Assembly: GCA_032622095.1 (NCBI GenBank)
Contig: CP136062.1
Span: forward strand, 165,916,090 to 165,980,089
Origin: Siphonodentalium dalli
Lineage: Eukaryota > Mollusca > Scaphopoda > Gadilida > Siphonodentaliidae
DNA length: 64,000 nt
Direction: 5' to 3'
Part shown: one piece after another, positions 53,996 to 64,000 of the stretch
Position numbering within the stretch: the first letter of the stretch is position 1
How the letters are laid out: each line of letters starts with the position of its first letter
Position numbers and translations under genes: made by a program
Notes under the pieces: generated by a model
Databases searched by the model: none
What the model saw: only the letters and a program-made list of their open reading frames with translations
Told to the model about the DNA's origin: nothing

Positions 53996-55093
53996 TTATA
54001 TACACTTTATAGTGTGTTTCAGAACGAAAACAAAATGAATAAAATCAACAAATTTGTAAATTTAAAAACAATTCAAACGTTGTTGTATTCCATGTCCCAG
54101 CCCGGACATATACACCAAATTTCAATAATATTCATTGAGAAACAACGGACCAAACGCCATATAACACCCCATATGCATCTTTTATTCCGAGTTGGCCTTT
54201 TATTCCGAGTTGGCACTCGCCGATTGGGGCGAGTTAGCCCTGAGGCGAGTACGCCGATTCCGACACCTTTTCTATTTGCAGCAGGTTAAGTTTACGCGTA
54301 ATTTAATTCACAAAGTTCCCCAATTGGTATCGTAAATAGAGCGACCTTATTTGACAGAGAATGCCTCTGTTATTGATTATAAAGTTGCTATACATTACAA
54401 ACGACAATTCACATGCTCGTTCAAGCGCAGTAGTCTATTTTCCCCATGTTAAAGGACATCCACAAATACTAAATAACGCTAACTTACTGCCGAATGTTTT
54501 ACACGAAAACTGTTAACATATTTGGGCTGAATTCATCTGACGCGGTATTATTCCTCAAAATAAACAACAAAACCATCGTTACTTGGAAATGTAGTTTGGG
54601 CTAACATTTACATAAATCCTCCACATCATTATTCCGACACACACGTCAGATGAAAAACTCACATGAAGTAACCGGCCAAATTGGCCGAAATAAATCGTAT
54701 GTCAAGCCAGTAAGAATTTGCGACATAATTAGTCAGAGCGAAATATGGCCGAGATAGTAGGGTGTGGTATTGATGTTGATTTCAATCGAAGATTCTGTAC
54801 AAAAATAAACTTTATGGTAAAGAATAACGATCAGTTCTTTGATAACGAAGGTTTTTGATTGTTGTGTGATATATTCGATTCTATGAAGGGACTATTAACC
54901 CAGTAGTTTGGTGTTGAAAATCACGACGCATTTTTAGATCTGCTGAAAAAAGCGGACACACTGAACACAGAGCTTTTTTAACGGAAAGCCATAACCCTTG
55001 ATAAATATGTGGTGTTGAATTAACACTATAATAGATTTTGTTCTTGAATAACTTATTTCGGGGCCACTTGCTTGATTGACATTAAGACGTGCA
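53996..55093. other. non-coding stretch
   Basis: TTTTATTCCGAGTTGGC occurs twice in tandem at 54180-54212, next to loosely paired GGCGAGT and ACTCGCC words (54215-54250). No gene. Confidence 0.45.
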
Positions 55094-55138
55094 CAGTCAG
55101 CTAGTGCATGTTCAGTGGGACTGAATGTGTACTTTTAT
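55094..55138 (+). repeat. hairpin cassette, copy 1 (diverged)
   Basis: CAGTCAGCTAGTGCATGTTC, then AGTGGGACTGAATGTG. The stem TTCAGT-GGG-ACTGAA is intact. Confidence 0.7.
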
Positions 55139-55244
55139 TTTTACGTGTCACTCAATTTTACTGCGCAGATAGGTGGGGGAACAAACACATCTAAATATAG
55201 GTATGATCTAATTGTTTGATACTATTTTGGTTTCCTGAGATTCC

Positions 55245-55300
55245 TTTCGGTACGGGGTCAGCTAGTACACATTCAGTGGGACTGAAGGTGCACTTTAGCT
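55245..55300 (+). repeat. hairpin cassette, copy 2
   Basis: TTTCGGTACGGGGTCAGCTA, GTACACATTCAGTGGGACTG, AAGGTGCACTTTAGC. The stem ATTCAGT-GGG-ACTGAA is intact. Confidence 0.85.
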
Positions 55301-55689
55301 GACCTTATGCTATTTTTTGTATAGTAAAAATGTGATTATATACTCAACACCTCAGTTTCTATCAGACGATTTAGTCGATGTATATATGTAGCGCCTTACA
55401 ATGCGTGAAATATAAGCACATCACCACACGCTTTGTGTTGGTTTAAACCACGTTGATTCCGCAAAGGGTCGACTCTATTTACATAGAACTGGCATTTAGT
55501 TCTATGAAGGGTAAGTCTTCGTCAGAGGCGCGCCCTTATTTAATGAATATTTACACTACGTGTATGTACTCATTTGTCCTCTCTTTTTCTTCTTTTTTAA
55601 AAATTAAGATTTGTTTCAGAAGCTTCTCAGTGCTTGAATCAACGAACTGAGCTTTTTTGTCGCATCATACTCAGACTATTTGCTGTAGG

Positions 55690-56500
55690 TATGTGGTCGG
55701 ATTTTTTCTCGCAGACTTCCATGATTTGTCCTTACTAGGAATTGCTTGATTAAGCCCTCGTCCCTGTGTATGCGTTATCGATGCTGGCGATTTATTATCG
55801 ACTTGCATCAATAGATTTTCACTGCTTGAGCCGTGTTTCGACTGTGCCTAAAAGTAGTGTTTCGCATCATACACCCACTGTGTGCTGTTCGTATGTGTTT
55901 GCGGTGTTACTTCCAGCGTGTACGAGCTATATGGCCGGAACCCCTCTGAGTGGCTGGTATTTATTTGTCTGTTACCTAATTTAACTGGCTGTGTTCCTGC
56001 CTATCATTAAAGATTGACACATTGAGAGCCTGGCTATGCCATGGCACTGTCAATGGACATATTGGGATGCCGTCATGCATGTGCCTGGATGTTTAATATT
56101 AAAGCCATTTGAAACATTTTGATTTGTTAAATCATCTGTCAGCTTTAAAATTGAAAGTATGTGGTCGGATTTTATCTCACCGACTTCCAGGATTTTTCCT
56201 TAATAGGAATTACTTGATTATCCCTCGTCAGTGTGTACGCTTTATAGATGCTGGCGATTTCTATCTATGTACATCAATAGCTTCTCACTGCATGCTTGGG
56301 CCCTGGTTCGACTGTGCATGAAATTAATGTTTCGCAATGTTTATACATTACATGTACAGTCACTAGATGTATATTGATATGAAATGCTAGATATGTCATG
56401 ACACTGTCAAAGGACATATCGGTGTGCCTGGATGTTTACTAGTGAAGCCATTTGCGATATTTTGATTCTTCAAATCATCTGTCTGCTTAAAATTAAGGAG
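55690..56500 (+). repeat. large tandem duplication with ~470-bp period
   Basis: TATGTGGTCGGATTTT-TCTC, GACTTCCA-GATTT-TCCTTA and ATGCTGGCGATTT occur at 55690 and 56159. CACTGTCAA-GGACATAT, TGTGCCTGGATGTTTA and TCAAATCATCTGTC occur at about 56045 and 56400. Open frames of 55766-56321 fall within it and look non-coding. Confidence 0.8.
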
Positions 56501-56691
56501 TTGCTTATTTCTCGTTGCTTTTTTGTTTGTAATTCTTTGTTGATTTTGGAACGAGTCACATTTGTTTGAACTTATTGTTCTATAGCCTCGAGTGATAGTG
56601 TATATATAAGCCCACATTGTGTCATAATTGTGAGTATTACACTGGTGTTCTATTATTAATTAATGCATGTTAATTACGATATGAACAGTTC

Positions 56692-56744
56692 CTTCGGTAC
56701 GGGGTCAGCTAATACACATTCAGTGGGACTGAACATGCACTTTA
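56692..56744 (+). repeat. hairpin cassette, copy 3
   Basis: TTCGGTACGGGGTCAGCTAA, TACACATTCAGTGGGACTGA, ACATGCACTTTA. The stem is intact. Confidence 0.85.
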
Positions 56745-56781
56745 GTGGGTCTTATTCTATTCTGGTATCTAGGGCCTTTAC

Positions 56782-56834
56782 TTTCGGTACGGGTTCAGCT
56801 AGTACACATTCAGTGGAACTGAATTTGCACTTTA
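56782..56834 (+). repeat. hairpin cassette, copy 4
   Basis: TTTCGGTACGGGTTCAGCTA, GTACACATTCAGTGGAACTG, AATTTGCACTTTA. The loop changed from GGG to GGA; the stem is intact. It lies 38 bp after copy 3, so copies 3 and 4 are a tandem pair. Confidence 0.85.
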
Positions 56835-56859
56835 CCAGTGGATCTTGACTGGTATATTC

Positions 56860-57040
56860 GCCCCACCCATGTTGATGTCCCCTTGTCACACCCAAGGCAC
56901 CGATTGCTTATGAATGTCGGAAACGACATATACTTACTATTGAGTCCCTGGCCCCACCCCCTGTTGATGCCCCCTTGTCACACCCAAGGCACCGATTGCT
57001 CATGAATGTCGAAACGACATATACTTACTATTGAGTCCCT
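56860..57040 (+). repeat. 91-bp tandem duplication
   Basis: GCCCCACCC-TGTTGATG, CCCCTTGTCACACCCAAGGC, ACCGATTGCT-ATGAATGTCG and ATATACTTACTATTGAGTCC occur at 56860 and 56951 with only a few differences. Confidence 0.93.
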
Positions 57041-58610
57041 GGGTCCTCCTGTGTTATTTGATTTATTCTGCAAAAATTATACATTTATATACTTAAGTTC
57101 TTGGTCGAATTATTATTTTGGTTTTTTATTGTTTTTGATAATTATTTTTTGGTTTTTCTTGCATAATTTATAATAAATAATAGTATACTCTCGGAGGCTT
57201 TTTTGGGGCTAATTAGGGTTTGAATGGAACCCCATCTTGTGAAGATGGCTGGGAGCTTTGTTGTGGTGAATTGGGGGCTAAAAGCTTGATTAAATTTGGT
57301 CTTTTGACATACCCTGCTGATGAGCGGTCAACAACTTCCGAAATGTTACCCTCGAGAGTAACAAGCGATTTGCGGCCCGCCATGTGACGCAACCTCAGCC
57401 AATCAGTAGAGAGGAAAATGGGATGAAGATAACAATGTATGTTATGACACTGATATTACATACATGATATTTGAGTATTCGGTGGACCTTATGTGAGCCT
57501 TTATTTTACTTTCAATTTTGGCGATGTCGTGTCTGAAAATTGAGGAATATATATCGCTTTATGTCTTGTCTGTCGCGTGATACAATAACTGATCTTTTCT
57601 CAAAGTCTATGTCTAACTCATTATATGGACCAAGTTACCGATACAACGATTGAAGTCTAGTTTGAGTAAATTAAAAAAAATTCGACAAAGAATAGGTGAT
57701 AGAACTTGTACCCTTTCAAACTAACTTGTAATATGTCTTTCTAAACATACTTGACATTATCTATACAAATCTTTAATATATAACAAGCCCATGTCTGGCA
57801 CAAACAGACTATGCACGCGATGGCCTAACCCCGTTGCTCGTGTTAGTGGTATAAAACGTGAATCATACATTGATTTTATTAAATAATATTATATTTTGAA
57901 TTTTTCCCGGTATCGAAATAAATCGATAAATAAGACTGTCTTTCTACTAGCGCAGTACATGTATATTCCATAATAACGCATTGAAGTCAGACAAAATTCA
58001 ACTTCGAATACAATTTACGGGCCCCTTGCAAAATACAGTGTCATCTTTCGAGTAGGTATATTTTGAGATACCCGATACCAAATTATATATTTTTTTTAAT
58101 TTTGGTCTTCGGACGTGCCATGTCCGTTTACAGCAATTCTAAGAGCATGTAGTTGTTATGTATTGATACATTTATGCTAAACTTAATTAAGCTCGGTCTT
58201 TCACCAAGTCGCTTGTCCACCCGCCGTCCTCCAAGCGGTTGGTCCACGGGCCAAAATGTGTAACGTTGATGAATTTCAAGACGTGAATCCTCAAAAAACA
58301 CGCGAGCATAGAATATTATTTCTATGGGGATTGAATTGCGACTCGTTATTTAGCTTCGTCACATAGTTCACCAATAATTTAAGTATACGTATACTTATAT
58401 GAGTATTGAATTCCGACTCAAATAATACTATAAAATCATGATAGTTATCTTCGCCACGGAGTTCACCAATAATGTGGGTGAAACTAAAATATTTACCCTC
58501 CAGCTATACACGAAAGCAGCATGATGCTACACCAGACTGCACGTAACACTGATGTCAATGGAGCTTCAATTAAACTGATGCATTTAAAAACCTGCACGCT
58601 CCGCATCACC
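57041..58610. other. non-coding stretch
   Basis: A small hairpin (CCATCTTGTGAAGATGG at 57231-57247) and a degenerate ~120-bp duplication (58320-58480: GGGGATTGAATTGCGACTC and AGTATTGAATTCCGACTC, each followed by AGTTCACCAATAAT). No exon is recognised. Confidence 0.4.
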
Positions 58611-58674
58611 TATATAAATTAGATAAACTTGGAGTTACTTCATATCGCACTGAATAATCCTTTGAAGCAATAAG
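58611..58674 (+). promoter_or_regulatory. candidate TATA/Inr core promoter with a short non-coding first exon
   Basis: TATATAAA (58611-58618) is followed 31 bp on by TCATATC (58640-58646), a perfect YYANWYY initiator with A at 58642. After another 33 bp comes CAATAAG/GTAAGT, a consensus splice donor at 58675. The 33-nt leader has no ATG. Spacing of TATA, initiator and donor is what a metazoan gene start would show. The downstream target could be the ORF at 59037. Confidence 0.4.
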
Positions 58675-59021
58675 GTAAGTCGTTAAAGTGACCCGATTCG
58701 CTCACAGTGGGTAAATGTACACAACTATAACAGTCTGTAAAATCTTCACCACTAAGAAGAATGTATTGGCAAATAGATACACCGTGTTGTTATATTGATT
58801 ATACAGTAGTTCTCCAATAACATCATTTCGTGTGTTGCACACTGAATTCTCAACATATAACGCTAATCGTGTAGTAAGTTAATATATTTTAGTCTGATTA
58901 TTATTTTGCAGAATATATATATATCGTCTAGTTGACCTTTTCAAATGATTACCACCCGGTAATTAACCATTAAATAGTATATTTGACTTATTGGACTTTT
59001 ATCTGTAATTCCAAACGCTAG

Positions 59022-59222
59022 TTATTAAAAAAAACAATGGCTTTGACATGTGTAATATCATTATTGGAGAGTTATTTAATAATAAACATAAAACACTATA
59101 TTGGTTCATGTAAAACAAAATTCAGACTTATATTTTTTCGCATTGATGCATTCATTCCAATTAACGTAAATTGTTTCAGAGGGAAATGCAATATTCCGAC
59201 ATTTTTATGTACTTCTAGTTAG
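59022..59222 (+). CDS. candidate second exon: 61-residue cysteine-containing peptide
   Basis: An acceptor-like TTCCAAACGCTAG ends at 59021. The first ATG (59037) lies in a good context (AACAATGG) and opens 61 codons to TAG 59222. Residues 1-19 (MALTCVISLLESYLIINIK) are hydrophobic enough for a weak signal peptide. The rest is basic and holds four cysteines (25, 46, 51, 58), with the C-terminal NCFRGKCNIPTFLC resembling small disulfide peptides. Together with the promoter and donor at 58611-58675 it would form a two-exon gene with a 347-bp intron. The stop falls two bases before a transposon edge at 59224, so the true end may have been lost. No family recognised. A chance ORF in AT-rich DNA is the alternative. 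Confidence 0.3.
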   Translation, partial: LLKKTMALTCVISLLESYLIINIKHYIGSCKTKFRLIFFRIDAFIPINVNCFRGKCNIPTFLCTSS

Positions 59223-59223
59223 T

Positions 59224-59700
59224 TTAAAGGTACTCAACCCGATAAAACTCCTCTCAATTACTATTTCAATGGCTTCGGGGGTCAAAAATATTTGATTCGA
59301 GTCGAGGAAGTCACCCATCAAAGCTCAGATTTGTTAGATATCGATTTTAGAAATCTATTATTTTTCATTATCGGGAATACTATCTGGCCCAGAACTCAAT
59401 CAAAATTGCGTAAAAATTACCACTTGATTTTAGAGTTATTCATCCTTGTCTGTTTGAATAGATTTGGAGTACACATCCAGAGCAGATTACGGCAGTTATT
59501 GGTACTCATCTTGAGAACATAACAAATTTGAAAAATCAATATCTAATAACTCTGAGCTTTGTTTGATGGGTTCCTCGACTCGAATCAAATATTTTTTACC
59601 CCCAAAGCCAAAGAAATAGTAATATAGGACCCTCTGATCGGATTGTTGTTGTTGGAATCTGTTGAGATGGGGACCCTCTTTACGGGTTGAGTACCTTTAA
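59224..59700. mobile_element. 477-bp TTAA-flanked inverted-repeat element
   Basis: Ends TTAA-AGGTACTCAACCCG and CGGGTTGAGTACCT-TTAA. A second paired block lies inward (GATTCGAGTCGAGGAAGTCA, CCCATCAAAGCTCAGA versus its inverse at 59555-59590). TTAA sites are used by piggyBac- and Kolobok-type transposons; which one applies here is unknown. The open frame 59292-59522 lies inside and is not considered a gene. Confidence 0.85.
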
Positions 59701-60249
59701 ACAGTATTTATTTCATACAATTTCATTATATATACAATTACAAATATAGGATGAATCAATATCTCTTGGATCGGATCCGACAGCAAGCGTATGTGCTTAT
59801 ATGAGTCGTTTCCGTGGATGATTTTCCCCATCCCACCACGCGGCAGCAGTCAATATTAAAGGATAAGTCTTTTTTTTATTGTTGATACCAAGCCCGTCGA
59901 TAAAGAGATTATATGATATGCACACGTGGTGGGAAGGGAGTGACGATAGGATATTTCAGTTTTCGTGTATAAACGTAGAACTATGGAGGATAGTGGTGTT
60001 AGTATGAAAGTAGTTGTAGTTGACAACGGCGCTTTAGCGACAGAGCTCAATATAATTCATTCTAACCAAACAATGAGTCAGAATTCAGTTCCGTAGTTAC
60101 GTTGGTCTGAATACAGTAACTGGTATCACGTGATCTAATGGAAGGAAATCTGACATTTGTATGTAAGACTTTTGTCGGTTAGAATTCATTCTGACTTGAT
60201 CTGGCACTTTTATATGAAGTAACTTGGTAAGTTGTGACTTGGTTAGTTC
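59701..60249. other. non-coding stretch
   Basis: Nothing recognised. The minus-strand open frame 59856-60050 lacks family marks. Confidence 0.4.
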
Positions 60250-60615
60250 GTGTTATTTGCCAGATACAGGATACAAGTAACCGAAACAAGAAAAGGTAAT
60301 GTTGTTATTGTCTCAATTGAAAAGGGATCTTGGGCAAACCTAGGTTATTACGAACGAAACTGCACGTTATTTAATTCTGAATTGGGAGATGAATTCCAAT
60401 TCGTTCAACAATTTAATCTGGAACAGTTATTCAACTCTACTACGAAAATTAGCTCTATTCACAAAAAATGCCCAAAATATATTGAAACACTGCAGAGGCC
60501 CAACTGTGATGTCATGTCGTTACCATCACGGAATGTGCTACCTCCCACCATCCAACATAACATACCCTTTATCTACAGCAATCCGAAAATTGCGGACCCT
60601 CCCCGAAATGTTATT
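60250..60615 (+). pseudogene. possible LINE C-terminal remnant (different family)
   Basis: The frame reads IEKGSWANLGYYERNCTLFN, SELGDEFQFV, then CPKYIETLQRPN. The order E-R-x-C-x2-[C/F]-x4-G-D-E-F-x-F and C/Y-x-x-K-Y-I-x5-R-P resembles the E-R-x-C-x-x-C--E-D-E-x-H-F tail of some invertebrate non-LTR polymerases. The second cysteine and the histidine have been lost. A second frame from 60389 carries LRKLALF, so a frameshift is likely. A weak call. Confidence 0.45.
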
Positions 60616-61337
60616 TAATATACTTAACTATACCCACCCGACATTTTCCTTGATACAGGTAACAACATTTTAAATTTTCTTCGAAATTTGCGAATACAAC
60701 CACCCCCACCCCCGATATTTTCTTTAAGACATGACCATGTAACTATATCCCCGGCATTTGCTTTGATACATGCTGTATGATTTGATCATTTTATACCTTT
60801 ACACATCATACTTGGTACACTATAATGACTGTTAGGGTGGATACACACATGCATGTAATTTCTGTATGTAAAATCCATGTATTTTACATGGTCACACCAA
60901 TCATTGATAGCATTAGTCGCATGCGCGCGATCGGACAATTTCAACAGGCGAGACAAGTGAGTTATAAGCCATTATAAAACTATCTGCTAATAAGAAATTT
61001 CAGGCCAGTCATAAATTCTTTCATGGATGCCGAAATGAATAAATCCTGTCTGATATCTGTTGCTGTTTTTCACGAGTCTTAATTCATTTCGAAAAGTGGA
61101 TTTGAGTCCGTCGATTTTATACTTGATTTGTTTCTCGTCATTTCAGGGTCATCCAAAATAAAAATAAAATGTGCAGAATTTGAAGATCATTAAGGGCGAT
61201 TGTGATACACGAGTGTTTAATGTCCCATTAACAATCCGATATGGCGCTCTCATGCCTTGAATAACAGGCATTTGGGAAATTAAGACAGATATTGTTACAT
61301 GCGTACTGTATGTCATCTACTGATATTATAATGAAAC
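60616..61337. other. non-coding stretch
   Basis: Two loose CCACCC-G-CATTTTCTTTGATAC-like phrases at 60634-60770 suggest short duplications. Otherwise nothing. Confidence 0.4.
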
Positions 61338-61765
61338 AACCCCAATTTGGTCCTATAGTTATCTTCACTGTTTGTATTTATGAATGTATTATTCCAGCGA
61401 TCGTGAATATGTAAAGTTATCTCGAAATTTCGAGTACATGTAGTAGATCAACCATGTATACACATGCCCTGTACGTTCCAGACACTGATACGTGTTTTTG
61501 GGATTGGCGTCATTTTGTCTCCGGTTCATGTGGAACAATACGGCTTGATGGCAAGTTTATGAAATGGCTCCATGCTCCTAAACCATCTACATAATTATAT
61601 TATTAAGCAGCATCCACCCCAATTTTGTCCTAGTTATCTTCACTGTGTGCATATATGAATGTAGTACTAATATATAGTTTCTCGAAATATCGAGAGTATC
61701 TCTACATTTCGATATATTTTCTCGAAATTTATAGTTTCGAAATTTCGAGATAACAATATTTTTGT
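61338..61765. repeat. CTCGAAATTTCGAG palindromes and a ~70-bp direct repeat
   Basis: The self-complementary word TCTCGAAATTTCGAG occurs at 61420 and 61734, with variants at 61680 and 61718. CACCCCAATTT-GTCCTA-GTTATCTTCACTGT-TG lies at 61338 and 61614. Such words are common in short molluscan hairpin elements (from general memory). Confidence 0.65.
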
Positions 61766-62995
61766 TTATGTCCTATATCAGCTATATCAGTATGTAGATA
61801 CTCAGCTAACGGAAATTGTGATTTTAACAACAGACAGATTTGAGAAAATTCTTATAACTATTAAAATTCAAAGTATTGTTTTTGCATTTATTAAATTGTA
61901 AGTGGCCGCGAATTTATACGGTATGTTGTTCGGCCACATACAATTTATAAGCCCATAAAAGCATAACAAAACAAGATATGTTGATTGTATAAATTACTTG
62001 AAGATAGAACGATAATTGCATCAAGCGCTGCTACAACGTTTGAACATTAACACGCTGATGATAGATTTTTCTTTCAAAGTGAAAGTAATATATGAGAATA
62101 ATATCATATATGTTGTGACGAATAAGTGTTGATAAAGAGTTTGAACGACAACACGCTGAATTAGCGAGTATCGATAATGTTAAGTTAAATTACAACCGAT
62201 GACAGCAATTGAAATATCAGGACAAGGCTGTGGCATGACATAAAAGCAAGCCACTTACAGGAACACGCGCAGCATGAGGTGTGATGCAGATGGTATATTG
62301 GCACTCATCGCCAAGCTCAAATGCAACAATTTGGCTACACCGTCAGCCTTAGATCACTCAAAAGGGGTACACCTGAATATGACGACGCATATAAGTGGAG
62401 CCACCAGAAGATCGGCTAACCGTGATAATGATTCAATACCATAATATATTGCATAACGGATAATGGCGGTGTGTCAGAAAAACGACTTGTCATCTCGATG
62501 CACACAGTCTGCCTTGAATTACAGGGGCTCATCACTAAATCTAATATGCGGCCATGTTACCTAAGCTGCTATAGCTTGCGATAATGCTCACATAACTTGC
62601 TCACTGAATTCCGAAACGTGGTAATTCCAGCCTGTTCTCCCGAATTCCTCACATTACCTGCTTACAATATAAATTGTTACAGGTTTTAGTCACAATATCG
62701 ACAATAGCACATATAAGCCAACTCACGACGACTTTCGTGTGTACGCTCTTTAGCATGTGTTTTCAATATCGCCTGCGCCAAAAAATGAAATAACGGACAT
62801 GACTCCATTATCTGCTTATTTCATAATGAAATAATCACATTATGTATTCACTCTATATGTCGATTATGTGCGTATTTGTGCGAGGATATGTTGGTTTATT
62901 CAGTCTGTTCTCCTATAAATGTCGATGTGGGCTTATTTGTGTTTTTGAAATAAGTTCAATATGAGCTTATTTTCATGATAACAGGCTGTTAAAAT
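61766..62995. other. non-coding stretch
   Basis: No exon, array or element recognised. Confidence 0.4.
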
Positions 62996-63240
62996 GGCTG
63001 TTTAAAGATGCAGAATTCAAAAGTAACGCTCCCAAATTATTATTTCGTTGAATTTGGGGGTATAACAGCTTGATTCGTTTCGAGGAACCCACCCGTCAAA
63101 GCTCGGGTGATCAGATATAGATTTTTGAAATATAATATTTTCCACCACCGATACGTTTTGGCGGCCTGGCAAAAAGTCGACGAGAAGACGGTCTCGGACC
63201 AAAATTGCGGATTAAGATGGATAACTATATGCTCTATGAG
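62996..63240. mobile_element. half copy of the 59224-59700 element
   Basis: GGGGGTATAACAGCTTGATT, CG-TTCGAGGAACCCACCCGT, CAAAGCTCGGGTGATCAGATAT follows the left subterminal block of 59224-59700 in the same order, with about 20 percent change. The right half is missing or too diverged. Confidence 0.6.
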
Positions 63241-63271
63241 AACCTAAATCGACTAAGCATATTTACGCTCT

Positions 63272-64000
63272 TTGACTATGACTATGACTATGATTATTTA
63301 TTCATAACTCATTCATATGATATTTACAATTATATACACAGTGTAATAGTATAACATTCAATGAGCTATCGGGGACAGCATAACCAAGAAGGTTGTCTAC
63401 CTGCCGTCCCCGTTGAAAAGTAATATAACTATACATGTAATAATAATTTTAATTTATCTAGGTTTTGTCTTGTTAACTTTAAAAATTGGTATATAAATGT
63501 CTGTTTTTTAATAAATAATAGTATAATTCGTTTGTCGTTCACCGTTCATCGCTCAGTTTGTGATATGGTATGTAAAGTACAAGCATGTGGAGTATGGATA
63601 TGTGGATGAGGCCAGCGGAGAATGATAATTGTTTAACCAATGGGTCGGACAAGGCATTCGAATAATACATTCATGTATTTCCTGCGATAGGGTGATGATG
63701 CACTTGTATTATCTATCATTCTCTCTTGTTATACAATGTCAGTTATCGCTATACGAATATTATACTACTTATTACACATCGTTGCAGTCAGGACAATTTT
63801 TGTATGTACATTTGGGATTCAGTTGATATGAAGATAGCCTATTTCGAGAGTAATCATTTTTGAACATTGTTCGTGTTGGAAGACGTTTTAGTTTGTCGTC
63901 CAGGCAATTCCACATCTTCGGAAGATAGTGTTCTGGTAAGTTTTCCGAGAAGACACTTTTCGGTGTCCCAGATTTGAGCATACCATCTTGTCGCGTGTCA
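63272..64000 (-). pseudogene. LINE reverse-transcriptase C-terminal end and 3' UTR, cut by the window edge
   Basis: Minus-strand residues from the edge read LKSGTPKSVFSENLPEHYLP, KMWNCLDDKLKRLPTRTMFK, NDYSRNRLSSY, then C-x4-C-x2-C and stop (63772). The L-W-N-x-L--L-K-x-L-P-T--x-F-K pattern is the standard end of CR1/jockey-type LINE polymerases. The 3' untranslated part continues to 63272, where AATAAATAATCATAGTCATAGTC ends in a (CATAGT)n tail, a typical LINE terminus. The rest of the element lies outside the window, so intactness cannot be judged. Confidence 0.7.

Noticed and set aside
59292-59522. 76-codon frame
   Set aside because: Lies wholly within the TTAA element 59224-59700, between its inverted blocks, with no transposase motif.

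Overview
The window looks like nuclear DNA of an invertebrate animal, most likely a bivalve mollusc (inference from style, not from a database match). It is AT-rich, with many CATGTA-type stretches, intron-containing genes with GT/AG borders, dense short palindromic DNA transposons, decayed non-LTR retrotransposons and long low-complexity tracts. There are no bacterial-style operons, rRNA or tRNA genes. Most of it is non-coding.

Layout. 1-5.3 kb: one candidate internal exon (1012-1184), a CCWWGG-rich array (2850-3256) and ~165-bp repeats. 5.3-13 kb: fold-back elements and several LINE remnants: three C-terminal ends of one cysteine-motif family, a zinc-knuckle ORF1, and an L2/CR1-like reverse transcriptase interrupted by a TTAA-flanked element. 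14.0-22.4 kb: the one confident host gene, three exons with compatible phases encoding a 206-residue secreted PAN-like plus WSC protein; its introns carry transposons, tandem repeats and a striking TTCGG-rich element. 22.4-34 kb: nested hAT-like, fold-back, mariner-like and TTAA elements, and a 69-bp satellite. 34.5-37.6 kb: a piggyBac transposase N-terminal exon with its terminus, a second related terminus, and a decayed DDE-type coding region with a W-S-D-G motif. 38-47.6 kb: repeats, another LINE remnant and one possible first coding exon.

47.8-52.2 kb is the most unusual part: a GC-rich, one-directional cluster of small genes, each behind an AT-rich spacer. It begins with a P-loop packaging-type ATPase and continues with small membrane and coiled or basic proteins. 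The cluster is flanked by related sequences in inverted orientation. It resembles a decayed, integrated virus-like or Polinton-like element. No integrase, polymerase B or capsid gene is visible in it. Several of its genes are broken by frameshifts or stops.

52-64 kb: more tandem repeats, a four-copy hairpin cassette, a candidate TATA/Inr promoter followed by a splice donor and a 61-residue cysteine-containing ORF, a 477-bp TTAA element, and two more LINE remnants, one running off the right edge. Apart from the WSC gene and the ATPase cluster, genes here do not appear to work together; the window is mainly a record of nested transposition.
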